Positions 36,949 through 45,811 of a stretch of 64,000 nucleotides of DNA are shown in pieces (position 1 is the stretch's first letter; the number at the start of each line of letters is the position of its first letter). A program made the position numbers and the translations under genes. Source of the DNA: Lachnospiraceae bacterium (lineage in GTDB: Bacteria > Bacillota > Clostridia > Lachnospirales > Lachnospiraceae); the NCBI GenBank assembly GCA_021205755.1, contig JAJPWX010000039.1:1-64000 (forward strand). Direction: 5' to 3'. The notes beneath the pieces were generated by a model. That model saw only the letters and a program-made list of their open reading frames with translations. It did not search any database and was not told where the DNA came from.

Positions 36949-37527
36949 TCATCCGTTCCACCGCCGGAATTCTTCTGCTTCGATGCCGAATGGCTGCAGC
37001 ATTTTTCCGACAATATGGCGCTCCATATCGCCAACGCTCAGTGCTTCTTCCTCTTTACCTTTCATGTAATACGTCACGACCGGCGGCATGATATAGACAT
37101 TGTGCAGTCTGGACAGGGTCAGCATATTCTCCAGATGAATCGGACTTAAGGGCGACTCGCGCACGGCGAGCACCAGCTTCCTCTGCTCTTTGATGGTCAC
37201 GTCCGCAGCGCGCAGCAATAGGTTCTCACTGAACCCATGCGCAATGCCGCTGACTGTTTTCATGGAACAGGGCAGGACAATCATGCCTTCTGTCTGGAAG
37301 GTACCGCTCGCGATCGCCGCACCGATATTCTGATTCTCGTAGCAGACGTCAGCCAGCGCGCGGATTTGCTCTGGCTCATACCCGCTCTCCTGCTTTGCCG
37401 TGAGCTCCGCGCCGTAGGTATACACCAGATGCGTTTCCACATCCGGCACCTTTTTTAATTCATTTAACAGGCAGACAGCCAGTGGAAATCCGCTGGCGCC
37501 GCTTATCCCTACTACAATCCGTTTCAT
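36949..37527 (-). CDS. ubiX: Flavin prenyltransferase UbiX
   Basis: 192 aa. UbiX makes prenylated FMN, the cofactor of UbiD decarboxylases, from FMN and dimethylallyl phosphate. VVGISGASGFPLAVCLL is the flavin-binding start. LPCSMKTVSGIAHGFSENLLLRAADVTIKEQRKLVLAVRE contains the conserved Ser, Lys, Arg and Glu residues, and PPVVTYY follows. GGAGGAT precedes the ATG. It lies about 2 kb downstream of the UbiD-family gene on the same strand, with the GH3 gene and a plus-strand tRNA between, and is the probable cofactor supplier for it. Confidence 0.94.
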   Translation of the reverse strand: MKRIVVGISGASGFPLAVCLLNELKKVPDVETHLVYTYGAELTAKQESGYEPEQIRALADVCYENQNIGAAIASGTFQTEGMIVLPCSMKTVSGIAHGFSENLLLRAADVTIKEQRKLVLAVRESPLSPIHLENMLTLSRLHNVYIMPPVVTYYMKGKEEEALSVGDMERHIVGKMLQPFGIEAEEFRRWNG

Positions 37528-37612
37528 ACAGGTTATCCTCCGGTTTTTTCAATCGAAAAAAGAAAGTCCGCCCCATCCACAACTAAAGTTTCCGGTTCTG
37601 CCCCGTCTTTCC

Positions 37613-39289
37613 CTACAGTCTCGCGTCCGGCAGTCCGCAGAAGGCGTCTACCGGAGAAACACCCTTGAACGCGCTCTTTCCAAGCAGCTTGCTGATAACT
37701 GCCTCGATCATCGGGCGGTGGCAGCTGTAGGCGTTGATGTAGGTCTTGACACGCGGCACATCCTGCAAATGATACGGATTGGAGAAGGAGACAAAAATAT
37801 ACGGCTCCTCTTCCACATGGCGCGGCACATCCAGCGCATGCTTTTTCGCCCAGAACAGCCGCACCGCGGTCTGATTGGAAGCGTGCTCACAGTTTGCCAG
37901 ATAAAGGGTCAGGCGATTTTTCGGCAGATCCTTTGTGCCATGCAGTTCTTCTTGTTCAATATCAAAACGCTCCGTCTCAAATCCCGCTTCCCGCAGCAGT
38001 TCTTCCGCGATCGCGGTCATACTGCTCTCGATGGGATACCGCGCGTCATCCGGTGCGGCCTCACAGCCTTCCGTGATCGCATCCTTTCCAAGCGTCACCA
38101 GACGGATCAGCGGATATTTTTCCGGTGTCAGAGGAAGCACATCCTGGTTATTCTTTACCAGAGTCACGCATTTATCCGCGCACTCTGCCTGCCACTGCTT
38201 TGCCTGGGGCAGCTGTCCGCCGGCCGGCGCCTTGCCCACCTTTGCTTTCAGCGCAAGCGTGCGGGTCACCACCTCATTTAAACGCTTTTCCGTCAGGAAG
38301 CCGCTCTCCAGCGCGTCCAGCATATACTGGTAGTCCTCATAGAATCCGGTCGTAAACACAAGCATATCACAGCCCGCCATAATCGCAGTCGGAATCGCCT
38401 CCCTGTGGGGCATAGCCTGTGTAAAACCGCTCATAATCGTCGCGTCGGTTGTGATGACACCGTTAAAACCAAATTTTTTGCGAAGAACACCTGTCAGCAG
38501 TTCTTTGCTCAAAGAACCTGGCAGGCATTCCTCAAACCGCAGTTCGGGATTGATATCCATTTCCACATTCGGCTGCACAATATGCCCCACCATAACGCTC
38601 ATCAGACCATCCTCGATCAGCTGCTGGTAAATCGCGCCATAGCTTTCATACCAGTCCTTCGCGGAAAGGCTGTTGTAGGTCGGATGCAGATGCTGGTCCC
38701 GGAAGTCCACGCCATCCCCCGGATAATGCTTCGCACAGGCCGCCATGCCCTGCTCCTGCAGGGTACGGACATACTGCGAGCAGAAGCTCTTTACCCGCTC
38801 CAAATCCGAGCCGCAGGTACGCACGTTGGTAATCGGATTCCGATAGTTTAAGTCCAGGTCACAGACCGGAGAAAAAGTCCAGTTCAGCCCGACCGACTGT
38901 CCTTCCAGCGCACATACCTTCGCAAATTTCTCCATCACATCCAGATCGTCCGTCGCCGCCACGGCCATCGGCCAGCCAAAATAAGTGCCGTCGCTCAATC
39001 CGCCGGTGCCGCCCTCTTCCAGATTTGCCGCTTTCAAAAGAGGAACTCGCGCCGCCTCATCCAGCGGCTCATACCATGCGCGGATTTTCTTTGCCGGTGC
39101 CGGGCGGAAAAGAATCCCGCCAATGTTGTAATCCTTCACCAGAGTTTTCAGCTCATCCGCTCCAAAATCCTGTCCCATCACACAGAACAGCTGACCAACC
39201 TTCTGCTTTGCTGTCATGGAGGAAAGCGTCTCCTCCACCCAACGCACCTGGTCATCCGTTAAATAAAATGGTTTTTCCTGTAAGTTCAT
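37613..39289 (-). CDS. Glycoside hydrolase family 3 protein
   Basis: 558 aa. N-terminal GH3 TIM barrel: NIGGILFR, KHYPGDGVDFRDQHLHP (family KH-F/Y-PG signature) and GVITTDATIMSGF, whose Asp is the expected nucleophile. The C-terminal half is a partial GH3-C-like domain. No signal peptide, so cytosolic. GH3 enzymes act on beta-glucosides or beta-N-acetylhexosaminides; the NagZ His-Asp dyad pattern is only partly matched (DQH). Sitting amid the phenolic-ester genes it could remove glucose from galloyl glucoses or phenolic glucosides, but this is inference. Confidence 0.85.
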   Translation of the reverse strand: MNLQEKPFYLTDDQVRWVEETLSSMTAKQKVGQLFCVMGQDFGADELKTLVKDYNIGGILFRPAPAKKIRAWYEPLDEAARVPLLKAANLEEGGTGGLSDGTYFGWPMAVAATDDLDVMEKFAKVCALEGQSVGLNWTFSPVCDLDLNYRNPITNVRTCGSDLERVKSFCSQYVRTLQEQGMAACAKHYPGDGVDFRDQHLHPTYNSLSAKDWYESYGAIYQQLIEDGLMSVMVGHIVQPNVEMDINPELRFEECLPGSLSKELLTGVLRKKFGFNGVITTDATIMSGFTQAMPHREAIPTAIMAGCDMLVFTTGFYEDYQYMLDALESGFLTEKRLNEVVTRTLALKAKVGKAPAGGQLPQAKQWQAECADKCVTLVKNNQDVLPLTPEKYPLIRLVTLGKDAITEGCEAAPDDARYPIESSMTAIAEELLREAGFETERFDIEQEELHGTKDLPKNRLTLYLANCEHASNQTAVRLFWAKKHALDVPRHVEEEPYIFVSFSNPYHLQDVPRVKTYINAYSCHRPMIEAVISKLLGKSAFKGVSPVDAFCGLPDARL

Positions 39290-39418
39290 ATGCTCCGCCC
39301 TTCTCTCTTTTTTCTTTTATTGTACTACTTTTTCCGCCCTCTGTTCTATTCTTTTTCTGCACAGTTCTATGCTGATTATGAATTGATGAATTGATGTTAA
39401 ATTCAGCTGAAGTTTTTC

Positions 39419-39447
39419 TTGCAATCAATGCGGTTTTCGTTTATGAT
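39419..39447 (+). promoter_or_regulatory. tRNA-Val promoter
   Basis: TTGCAA (39419-39424), a 17-bp spacer and TATGAT (39442-39447), 10 bp before the tRNA 5' end. Confidence 0.65.
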
Positions 39448-39457
39448 AGATGGCAAC

Positions 39458-39530
39458 GGAGATATAGCTCAGCTGGGAGAGCATCTGCTTGACGTGTAGA
39501 GGGTCACAGGTTCGAGTCCTGCTATCTCCA
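39458..39530 (+). tRNA. tRNA-Val (anticodon GAC)
   Basis: 73 nt cloverleaf. The acceptor stem GGAGATA pairs with TATCTCC plus discriminator A. The D-arm is GCTC...GAGC, the anticodon loop is TTGACGT with GAC in a TCTGC/GTAGA stem (one G-T pair), and the T-loop is TTCGAGT with GGTTC. CCA is not encoded. A terminator follows directly. Confidence 0.96.
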
Positions 39531-39533
39531 CGA

Positions 39534-39562
39534 AGAGCCGGGTCAAAAGATCCGGCTCTTTT
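39534..39562 (+). terminator. tRNA-Val terminator
   Basis: AGAGCCGG and CCGGCTCT with a 10-nt loop, followed by TTTT. It lies three bases after the tRNA. Confidence 0.9.
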
Positions 39563-39585
39563 CATATCGTCATCCATCTTCCTTT

Positions 39586-41061
39586 TTAAAACAGCTCCGG
39601 CACCCACTTTTTCGGGTTCACATCCATAAATTTCGCGCGCTCGAACCGATCCTTCTGGTCGTATGGCACAGTGCAGTCGAAGATCGCCTTGCACGCCACG
39701 CCGGTCGCACGGATATCCGGATGATACTTCGGATTATTCGACGGATCCAGCGGATGGCACTGTACGCCAGGAATCATGATGATATCCTTGTCCGCCTGGA
39801 AGCGGGTCGTCATTGCCCACATCACATCCTTGATGTCAAACGGATCGACGTCTTCATCCACAAGGAAAACATGCTTGAGCTCTGCAAACGCGGAGAACGC
39901 GAGCAGCGCAGCCTGGCGCTGACGTCCCTCGTCGGACGGCATGGATTTTTTAAACTGCATGATCGCAATATATTTTCCGCCGCCGGAAGACGCACAGTAA
40001 ACGTTTTGCAGCTTGCCCGGCATGGCTTTTTCTACCATTGTAAGAATGCTCGCCTCGGTCGGGATGCCAGCCATAGAGACATGCTCCTCGGACGGTCCGA
40101 TGCAGGTCTGCATGATCGGGTTTTTGCGGGTCGTCACGGCTTTCACCTTGATCACTGGCAGCGCCGGGTTGGCCGGTCCGCAATAGCCCGGGAATTCCGG
40201 CATCGCCTTGCCCGTACCGGAATTGATATCCTCCTGGATGCGTCTGCCCGGAAGGACTTCGCCCTCGATGACATACTCCGCGTTCGCGATCGCGCGCTCG
40301 TTGATCGTCAGACATTTTACCAGCTCTACCGGCTGCTGACGAATCGCGCCCGCCGCCTGCAGCTCATCGTAGCCCAGCGGCGTTGTCGGCGGCTCAAAGC
40401 ATGACGCAATCTCAATCGCCGGATCCACACCGATTGAAATCGAAATCGGAAGCGGCTCGCCCTTCGCCTCAGCCAGTTCAAAGAAATGTCCGATGTGGCG
40501 TGCCCCAGGCTGGAAGAAGATCGAAATCTCATCCTTGCTCTGCAGGCACATCCGATGAATCGTCACGTCAGATGTTCCGGTCTCCGGACTGGTTGCGTAG
40601 CACATGCCAAGCGTAATGTACGGGCCTGCGTCCTCTTCGGTATTCGTCGGAGCCGGTACCAGCTTTCTCACATCAAAATCCGGATCTGTCGCCAGATGAA
40701 CGACTTCCTGACACTTCGCCTGCTCCCGCGGGATTTCCACCGGCGGAATCGGATTTGTCACGCTGTCCTTCAGCAAAAATCCAAGCCGCTTCGGATCACA
40801 GTCCAGCAGCGCTCCGACTCGCTTGCGGCTTGCCAAAAGCCCGATCAGCACCTTCGCGTCCGGATGGCCTTTTACGTTATTAAAAATCATCGCAGGTCCT
40901 TCCTGCGTCGGGCGCTGTACGGTACCGCCGGCACCCACATGGCGGTAAACGCCGGAGAGTTCGGCCATCGGCTCCACTTCCACATCCGTCTCCACCAGCT
41001 GCCCGGGCATGGATTTTAAAAGCTCCAGCGCCGAACGAAGATCGGTTACTTTGTTTGCCAT
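39586..41061 (-). CDS. UbiD-family decarboxylase, probable gallate/hydroxybenzoate decarboxylase
   Basis: 491 aa from the ATG at 41061 (AGGAGG eight bases upstream). UbiD enzymes remove CO2 from aromatic acids using prenyl-FMN. TSDVTIHRMCLQSKDEISIFFQPGARHIGHFF contains the conserved Arg and FMN-ring contacts. AEYVIEGEVLPGRR has the paired glutamates of the active site. ATRFQADKD is another family landmark. Immediately upstream is a tannase gene (38 bp gap), and a ubiX lies 2 kb away, as with the LpdC/LpdB gallate decarboxylase subunits of Lactobacillus. The small LpdD-type subunit is not seen. Exact substrate is inferred. Confidence 0.88.
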   Translation of the reverse strand: MANKVTDLRSALELLKSMPGQLVETDVEVEPMAELSGVYRHVGAGGTVQRPTQEGPAMIFNNVKGHPDAKVLIGLLASRKRVGALLDCDPKRLGFLLKDSVTNPIPPVEIPREQAKCQEVVHLATDPDFDVRKLVPAPTNTEEDAGPYITLGMCYATSPETGTSDVTIHRMCLQSKDEISIFFQPGARHIGHFFELAEAKGEPLPISISIGVDPAIEIASCFEPPTTPLGYDELQAAGAIRQQPVELVKCLTINERAIANAEYVIEGEVLPGRRIQEDINSGTGKAMPEFPGYCGPANPALPVIKVKAVTTRKNPIMQTCIGPSEEHVSMAGIPTEASILTMVEKAMPGKLQNVYCASSGGGKYIAIMQFKKSMPSDEGRQRQAALLAFSAFAELKHVFLVDEDVDPFDIKDVMWAMTTRFQADKDIIMIPGVQCHPLDPSNNPKYHPDIRATGVACKAIFDCTVPYDQKDRFERAKFMDVNPKKWVPELF

Positions 41062-41099
41062 TTTTGTTTCCTCCTGTTCCTTTCCTCTGCATGCTTCCA

Positions 41100-42842
41100 C
41101 TATCTGCAAATACTCTCAATCCAGTCGCACACCTCGCCCGGATAGTCCGCCTCACAGTGCGGCTTGTCCCACACAAGCGCGTAATCTACCGGTTTGCCGG
41201 CATTTGCCAGCTCCAGCGCCAGCGTCATACCGATCATAAAGGAGGTATCTGCGTCGCTCGCGCCGACACGCACACGATAGTATTTCGCCTGATCGGATTT
41301 CTCCTCTGTTCCGATGAAATTCAGCGGATTGTTCAGATATTTCTGGCGGGTCAAAGCAGTATCCCCTGTTGCCAGCACATACGCCGGATAATATGCTCCG
41401 TACTCCTCTGGGAACTGCGTCTTCAGGGATTCAATTGCCTTCGCGACATCCGTGCTGAAATGAACAGACGGCTGATCCGGTGTTCCATACACCTCGTTCT
41501 CTCCGCTCCGGCAATTCAGGATATCAAAAGAGGTACAAGGCTTCATCCTGCGACGATGGTTCAGCACATAAGTATCCAGATCGGAAACCTTTGCCTGCGC
41601 CCCATCCCAGGAGAGCCACCCGCTCTTATCTTTTCCCTGCAGCGTGATCATGGGCGGCTCAAACGGCGGCGGCGTCGGCACACCCTTGGGCGGGCGGGAA
41701 AGCATATTGCCCAAAGTAGGCGGTTCCGAAGGCAGATCGCCATCCGGTCCGCCAACAGGCGGTTTATTCAACGCTACGCCAGGACCGGCATGACCCTGCA
41801 TCAGGGAAACATCGTCCGGTTCATCATCATCCTTGCCACCTTGCGGTGCCATCGTCTCATAGGTATAGTTTCCTTTAATATAATCCTCCGCCGAATACTG
41901 CTCTGGAAGCTCGCCCTTCTCCAGCTTCGACAGAAACTTCGTCGCAGACTCGTCAATCCTCGCCATCAGATAGTCATACGCACTGCCGCTTCTGCCATCG
42001 GCATTCAGGCTCAGTGCTTCTCCAGTTTCCGGATTTTTCAGTCCAAGGCTATTGAAATACCGGATATAGCTATCGCTGAGTCTGGCTGAAAGCGCTTCCT
42101 CAAATGGCGTCATCACACCAGCCGGTCCAGCCGGGGACGGCTCGTTTTCTTTATCTGCCGAGAACATCCACTCATAAGCGAGATCCGCGTGCTCCAGATC
42201 AATGATCGGACAGTAAATCTGCGCCGCATAAACATCGTCACGCTCATCCATGAATGCGCCGGATTCTTCCAGATAGGAGTCATAATTCTGATTGTTTCCG
42301 GTTACTGCAAGCAGCGAAGACATCGCCCCGCCCGCGCTCCAGCCGACAGAAATGATCTTTTCCATATCGCCCGGCAGCACAGCCGCGTTGTGGCGCAGGA
42401 AACGGATCACGGTCTTCAAATCCACCAGGTTCGAAGGAATCTTTCCGCAGCGTTTTCCGTCCGCGTCCCTCGACTCACGTCCGCGGTTCCCGCATGTCAC
42501 ATAGACAAAACCGCGCTCCAGGTACTGCGGCCCAAAGCAACGCGGACCGCCCAGCCACATATGCGGCATCTCCATATAGCCCGCGGAATTGTTGTTCATA
42601 ATTACCGGAGCTGTCGCAGCCGTAAAGCCATTCATGCTGCCCTCCGGGTCAATCACGCCGCCTTCCTTCATATAAGGCGCCGGAACAAAAATACTGAGCC
42701 GCTGAAATTTCGGCGTTGTCGCTTTTGACGTATAAAGCACATCCTCCAGGCACCAGCACTGATACTTCTCATCGAAGAACCACTGATCCTGAACCTCCGC
42801 TAAATCCATTGTTTTATTGATCATGGGAATTGATTGAGTCAT
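41100..42842 (-). CDS. Tannase (bacterial tannin acyl hydrolase)
   Basis: 580-aa alpha/beta hydrolase resembling Lactobacillus tannase throughout. The serine motif is GWSAGG with Ser169, and YCPIIDLEHADLAYEWMF is a strong family segment. The expected catalytic pair is Asp530 in GASD and His562 in DKPHCEAD, 32 residues apart as in the L. plantarum enzyme. It hydrolyses galloyl esters to gallate. No signal peptide, so it should act inside the cell on imported esters. A Pro/Gly-rich insert of about 80 residues (around 335-415) is extra. AGGAGGGATTTTATAA precedes the start. The UbiD gene follows, giving an ester-to-decarboxylated-phenol route. Confidence 0.87.
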   Translation of the reverse strand: MTQSIPMINKTMDLAEVQDQWFFDEKYQCWCLEDVLYTSKATTPKFQRLSIFVPAPYMKEGGVIDPEGSMNGFTAATAPVIMNNNSAGYMEMPHMWLGGPRCFGPQYLERGFVYVTCGNRGRESRDADGKRCGKIPSNLVDLKTVIRFLRHNAAVLPGDMEKIISVGWSAGGAMSSLLAVTGNNQNYDSYLEESGAFMDERDDVYAAQIYCPIIDLEHADLAYEWMFSADKENEPSPAGPAGVMTPFEEALSARLSDSYIRYFNSLGLKNPETGEALSLNADGRSGSAYDYLMARIDESATKFLSKLEKGELPEQYSAEDYIKGNYTYETMAPQGGKDDDEPDDVSLMQGHAGPGVALNKPPVGGPDGDLPSEPPTLGNMLSRPPKGVPTPPPFEPPMITLQGKDKSGWLSWDGAQAKVSDLDTYVLNHRRRMKPCTSFDILNCRSGENEVYGTPDQPSVHFSTDVAKAIESLKTQFPEEYGAYYPAYVLATGDTALTRQKYLNNPLNFIGTEEKSDQAKYYRVRVGASDADTSFMIGMTLALELANAGKPVDYALVWDKPHCEADYPGEVCDWIESICR

Positions 42843-43005
42843 TTATAAAATCCCTCCTTTTTCATCTGCTCATTCTGACAGAACCATTCACGTGGAAAGC
42901 ACGCTTATCTGTCCTGAACAGTGATTATCCTTATCATATTACCTTTTTCCCCATCTGTCTCATTCTATTTAGAGCTAATTGATGCCAAATATGAAACAAA
43001 GAGTT

Positions 43006-43021
43006 ATAGATTACGATCTAT
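43006..43021. promoter_or_regulatory. Palindrome upstream of the tannase gene
   Basis: ATAGAT-TACG-ATCTAT, a 16-bp interrupted palindrome in the 212-bp spacer between the esterase stop and the tannase start. It could be a LysR-type site for the divergent regulator of this cluster; no matching copy was found near the LysR gene, so this is tentative. Confidence 0.35.
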
Positions 43022-43054
43022 TTTTCTCTTGAAATCAGCTATAATACCAGGGAC

Positions 43055-44017
43055 TTATTTCAGGTTTTGATCCAGCCAGCCCCACAGCACTTTCATATTC
43101 CAGTCGCTGGAATACTCTTTATCCTCATGATCCGCATTTGGCAACGGTACAAACTCCACACGCCCTGCTCCCAGCTTCTGGCAGATCGCATTGACAAAGT
43201 TCACGCTCTGCATAAAAGGCACGAGACGATCCATGCAGCCGTGCTCCACAAGCATCGGAGCCATCTTTTCACTGATATAGGTAGCCGGATTTGCTTTCGC
43301 CAGCCATTCGTCTGAGAGTTCTGGCAAAGCTCCTCCCATATAGCTGCTCTCGGCTGATTCCGGTGTGTCATGATCGGCAAAACTCACCCCATTCGCGCGC
43401 GCCTGGTCATCCATCGGTCGAAAATCCATCGGGCCAAACTGGTCAACCGCCGCCTGCACGGTGCAGTCGCCATCAAAGCTCATTCCTTCCTCGCCTGGAA
43501 ACGCTCCACTCGGAATGTTCATGCCCATGATCGCCGCAAGATTCCCTCCCGCGCTGCCGCCCAAGGCACAGATCCGATTCGGGTCAATCGAATACTTTGC
43601 CGCATTTCTGCGAAGGAACCGAAATGCCTCTCTACAGTCCAACACAGCAGCAGGAAAAATTGCTTCGCCGCTAAGCCGATACTCCACCGAAGCGATCGCA
43701 TAGCCATGGTGAAGCCCCTGCAAATAGGTATCCATATGGTCATCACGCTTATCTCCCATGCCGAATCCACCGCCATGTAGATGGACCACCAGCGGAAACG
43801 GTCCATCTCCCTCTTCGGGTAAATACAAATCCAGGCACTGCGCCTTTGACTGATTTGCGTACGGAATATCCAGAAATTTACGTTTTACCCAGCTGACATC
43901 CGCCATCTTCATTTCAAATCCGCCGCCCGGCTCGCCCTCCGGAGCATCAGAAAAACGAAGGGAGCCCTCCAGGCTGTCATAATCCTCTAAGCCAAACGTT
44001 TTTTTATCCTCGCTCAT
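43055..44017 (-). CDS. HSL-family carboxylesterase
   Basis: 320-aa cytosolic alpha/beta hydrolase. HGGG (81-84) is the oxyanion motif and GGSAGG holds nucleophile Ser155. The Asp in HGCMDRLVP and His in NADHEDKE complete the triad. This layout is typical of the hormone-sensitive-lipase type, and also of feruloyl or cinnamoyl esterases in gut Clostridia. It lies between the transporter and the tannase, suggesting it acts on smaller phenolic esters. GAGG precedes the ATG. A strong GC hairpin without a T-run lies in the 225-bp spacer above it. Confidence 0.85.
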   Translation of the reverse strand: MSEDKKTFGLEDYDSLEGSLRFSDAPEGEPGGGFEMKMADVSWVKRKFLDIPYANQSKAQCLDLYLPEEGDGPFPLVVHLHGGGFGMGDKRDDHMDTYLQGLHHGYAIASVEYRLSGEAIFPAAVLDCREAFRFLRRNAAKYSIDPNRICALGGSAGGNLAAIMGMNIPSGAFPGEEGMSFDGDCTVQAAVDQFGPMDFRPMDDQARANGVSFADHDTPESAESSYMGGALPELSDEWLAKANPATYISEKMAPMLVEHGCMDRLVPFMQSVNFVNAICQKLGAGRVEFVPLPNADHEDKEYSSDWNMKVLWGWLDQNLK

Positions 44018-44112
44018 TTTTTCCTCACATTCTAAGAAACTGTCGGCCTATAGCTCATGCGTCTTGCACCGTCTGATACGCGAATCACAGGTTTTATAGT
44101 AAACATCGTAAC

Positions 44113-44153
44113 TGCCGGGGCAGCCGAAGACCAACGCTTCCGCTGTCCCGGCA
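44113..44153 (-). other. GC-rich hairpin between transporter and esterase genes
   Basis: TGCCGGG...CCCGGCA with further pairing (CAGC/GCTG, GAAG/CTTC) makes a long stem, but no T-run follows on the minus strand. It could be an mRNA stability or partial-stop element that sets different levels of transporter and esterase. Confidence 0.5.
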
Positions 44154-44242
44154 TCGGGAATGGTGCAACTTACATTTTTCTATATTCTGAACAGTTACCG
44201 GAAATGCACTTGCAATATGCATTTGCTATTCCAACTACTTCG

Positions 44243-45604
44243 TTACTTCGCAAGAGCCGCATCCTTCTTCGCATTTGCCTCACGATATTCAGGAGCATAT
44301 TTCTCCACATTTGTCAGAACTACAAGGATAAGAATAATCACCCCGAAAATTGCGCCCATATACGTGTAGTTAAACTGAATCGCGTTGACTGCCGCCTCAC
44401 TCTGTGTTTCCAGAGTCGCATCATAACCAGCTGCGGCCAGAATCCATGCACACATACCGGAGCCAAAGCCCATACCGATCTTGGAGCCGATCGACTGTGC
44501 GGAAGAAATCAAACCTTCCGAACGCATACCAAACTTCCAGTATCCATACTCAACCACGTCCGGAACCAGAGCAAACACTGCGCTCAGCAGCGGACCGGCG
44601 CCCAGTGAACGGATAATAACACCGATAATAATCAATGTGGTATTCGTTCCCGCCATACCGGCGATTACAAAACCGATAATCAGAAGCACTGCACCGATCT
44701 CCAGGAAGAATTGCTTCGACCATTTATTGGAGATTGCCGGCATCAGAAGCAGGATGATGATACCAGGCGCCTGTCCCGCGGCAATCAGGGTAGACATAAA
44801 CATCGGGTTGTTCAAAACCGCGTTGCAGAAATAAGTCTGTGCAGCAATCGCATTTGCGTTCATCAAAAGACTGAACACACCGATGAGAAGCAGCAGCCAA
44901 AAATACTTATTCTTTAATACAGACGGGAGCTGCTGTCCTATGGTCGGCTTCGGACCTGCATCTATATTCTCTTTGGATTCTCCCTCTTCCATTCCGATTT
45001 CTTTGTTAAGCAGGCCGGAAATCAAAATCAGGCCTCCCGCAATCAGACCAAGGATGATACTCGACCAGTGCCAACCCAGTGCCAGTACCAGCGGAGTGAT
45101 TGCTGAACCAGCAATCAGGCCGATAATGTTGTTCCCAACAGCGGAAAACGTGGCCAGCATCGTGCTGTCCTGCGGATCTCGTGTCATCAGCGGAAGCATA
45201 GCTGTATTCGCGATGCCAAAAATTGTATAGACAATCACAGACATGAATATGTAGGTGAGATAAGCGTAAACCAACTTCGTACCGTCTGCCGCCCCTACAG
45301 GCACATGCATCAGCAAAACCATACCCAGGAAAGTCAACGGGCCGGACAGGATCAGCCAGGGACGAGCCTTGCCCCATTTTGTATTCGTCTTGTCTACCAC
45401 CATGCCCATTATCAGATCGCTGAAGCCATCAAAGATACGGCACACTACGAACATGGTGCCGATTGCCGCTGCGCCCATCAGTGCGGTGTCCGTGTAGTAG
45501 CTCAGCAGGAAAGCAGCGCCAATCTGGCTGAATATGTTACCGCCGCCCGTGCCAAGTCCGTAAACGGTTTTCCGCCACAACGGGACTTTTTTGTTAGTAC
45601 TCAT
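44243..45604 (-). CDS. GPH-family (MelB-like) cation symporter
   Basis: 453 aa, 12 membrane spans of the glycoside-pentoside-hexuronide:cation symporter family of the MFS. The family segment GFSDLIMGMVVDKTNTKWGKARPWLI with its Asp residues lies between spans 2 and 3. The amino half is well kept. Family members carry sugars, but relatives sited with aromatic-ester genes can carry glycosides or phenolic acids. First gene on the minus strand after the divergent LysR gene and presumably controlled by it. AAGGAGG precedes the ATG. The substrate is inferred from context. Confidence 0.85.
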   Translation of the reverse strand: MSTNKKVPLWRKTVYGLGTGGGNIFSQIGAAFLLSYYTDTALMGAAAIGTMFVVCRIFDGFSDLIMGMVVDKTNTKWGKARPWLILSGPLTFLGMVLLMHVPVGAADGTKLVYAYLTYIFMSVIVYTIFGIANTAMLPLMTRDPQDSTMLATFSAVGNNIIGLIAGSAITPLVLALGWHWSSIILGLIAGGLILISGLLNKEIGMEEGESKENIDAGPKPTIGQQLPSVLKNKYFWLLLLIGVFSLLMNANAIAAQTYFCNAVLNNPMFMSTLIAAGQAPGIIILLLMPAISNKWSKQFFLEIGAVLLIIGFVIAGMAGTNTTLIIIGVIIRSLGAGPLLSAVFALVPDVVEYGYWKFGMRSEGLISSAQSIGSKIGMGFGSGMCAWILAAAGYDATLETQSEAAVNAIQFNYTYMGAIFGVIILILVVLTNVEKYAPEYREANAKKDAALAK

Positions 45605-45689
45605 TTGTAAAACCTCCTTCTTTTGTTAATGATAGATTTGGGTCAACCTTATATCTCGGTCACGGCTGACTTCTTTTAAAGTCTGATAA

Positions 45690-45736
45690 ATTATAAACTA
45701 TACAAGGTTGACAAGCAATTCGAATTCCTGTACAAT
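45690..45736. promoter_or_regulatory. Overlapping divergent promoters (LysR gene and transporter)
   Basis: Plus strand: TTGACA (45708-45713), 17 bp, TACAAT (45731-45736), reading into the LysR gene. Minus strand: TTGCTT (45713-45718 complement), 17 bp, TATAAT (45690-45695 complement), reading into the transporter operon. The promoters overlap, so a regulator bound here would affect both. A palindrome ATTCC-AGAAT-GGAAT lies just right of it. Confidence 0.75.
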
Positions 45737-45811
45737 TTATTCCAGAATGGAATTGTGAAATATATCTGGATTACTTTTATAAATCAATTTTGCTTTGTGA
45801 GGTTTTTACAC

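Noticed and set aside
39425..39694. 89-aa minus-strand frame across tRNA-Val
   Set aside because: It includes RTRTCDPLHVKQMLSQLSY, the well-known false peptide produced by reading a tRNA gene antisense.
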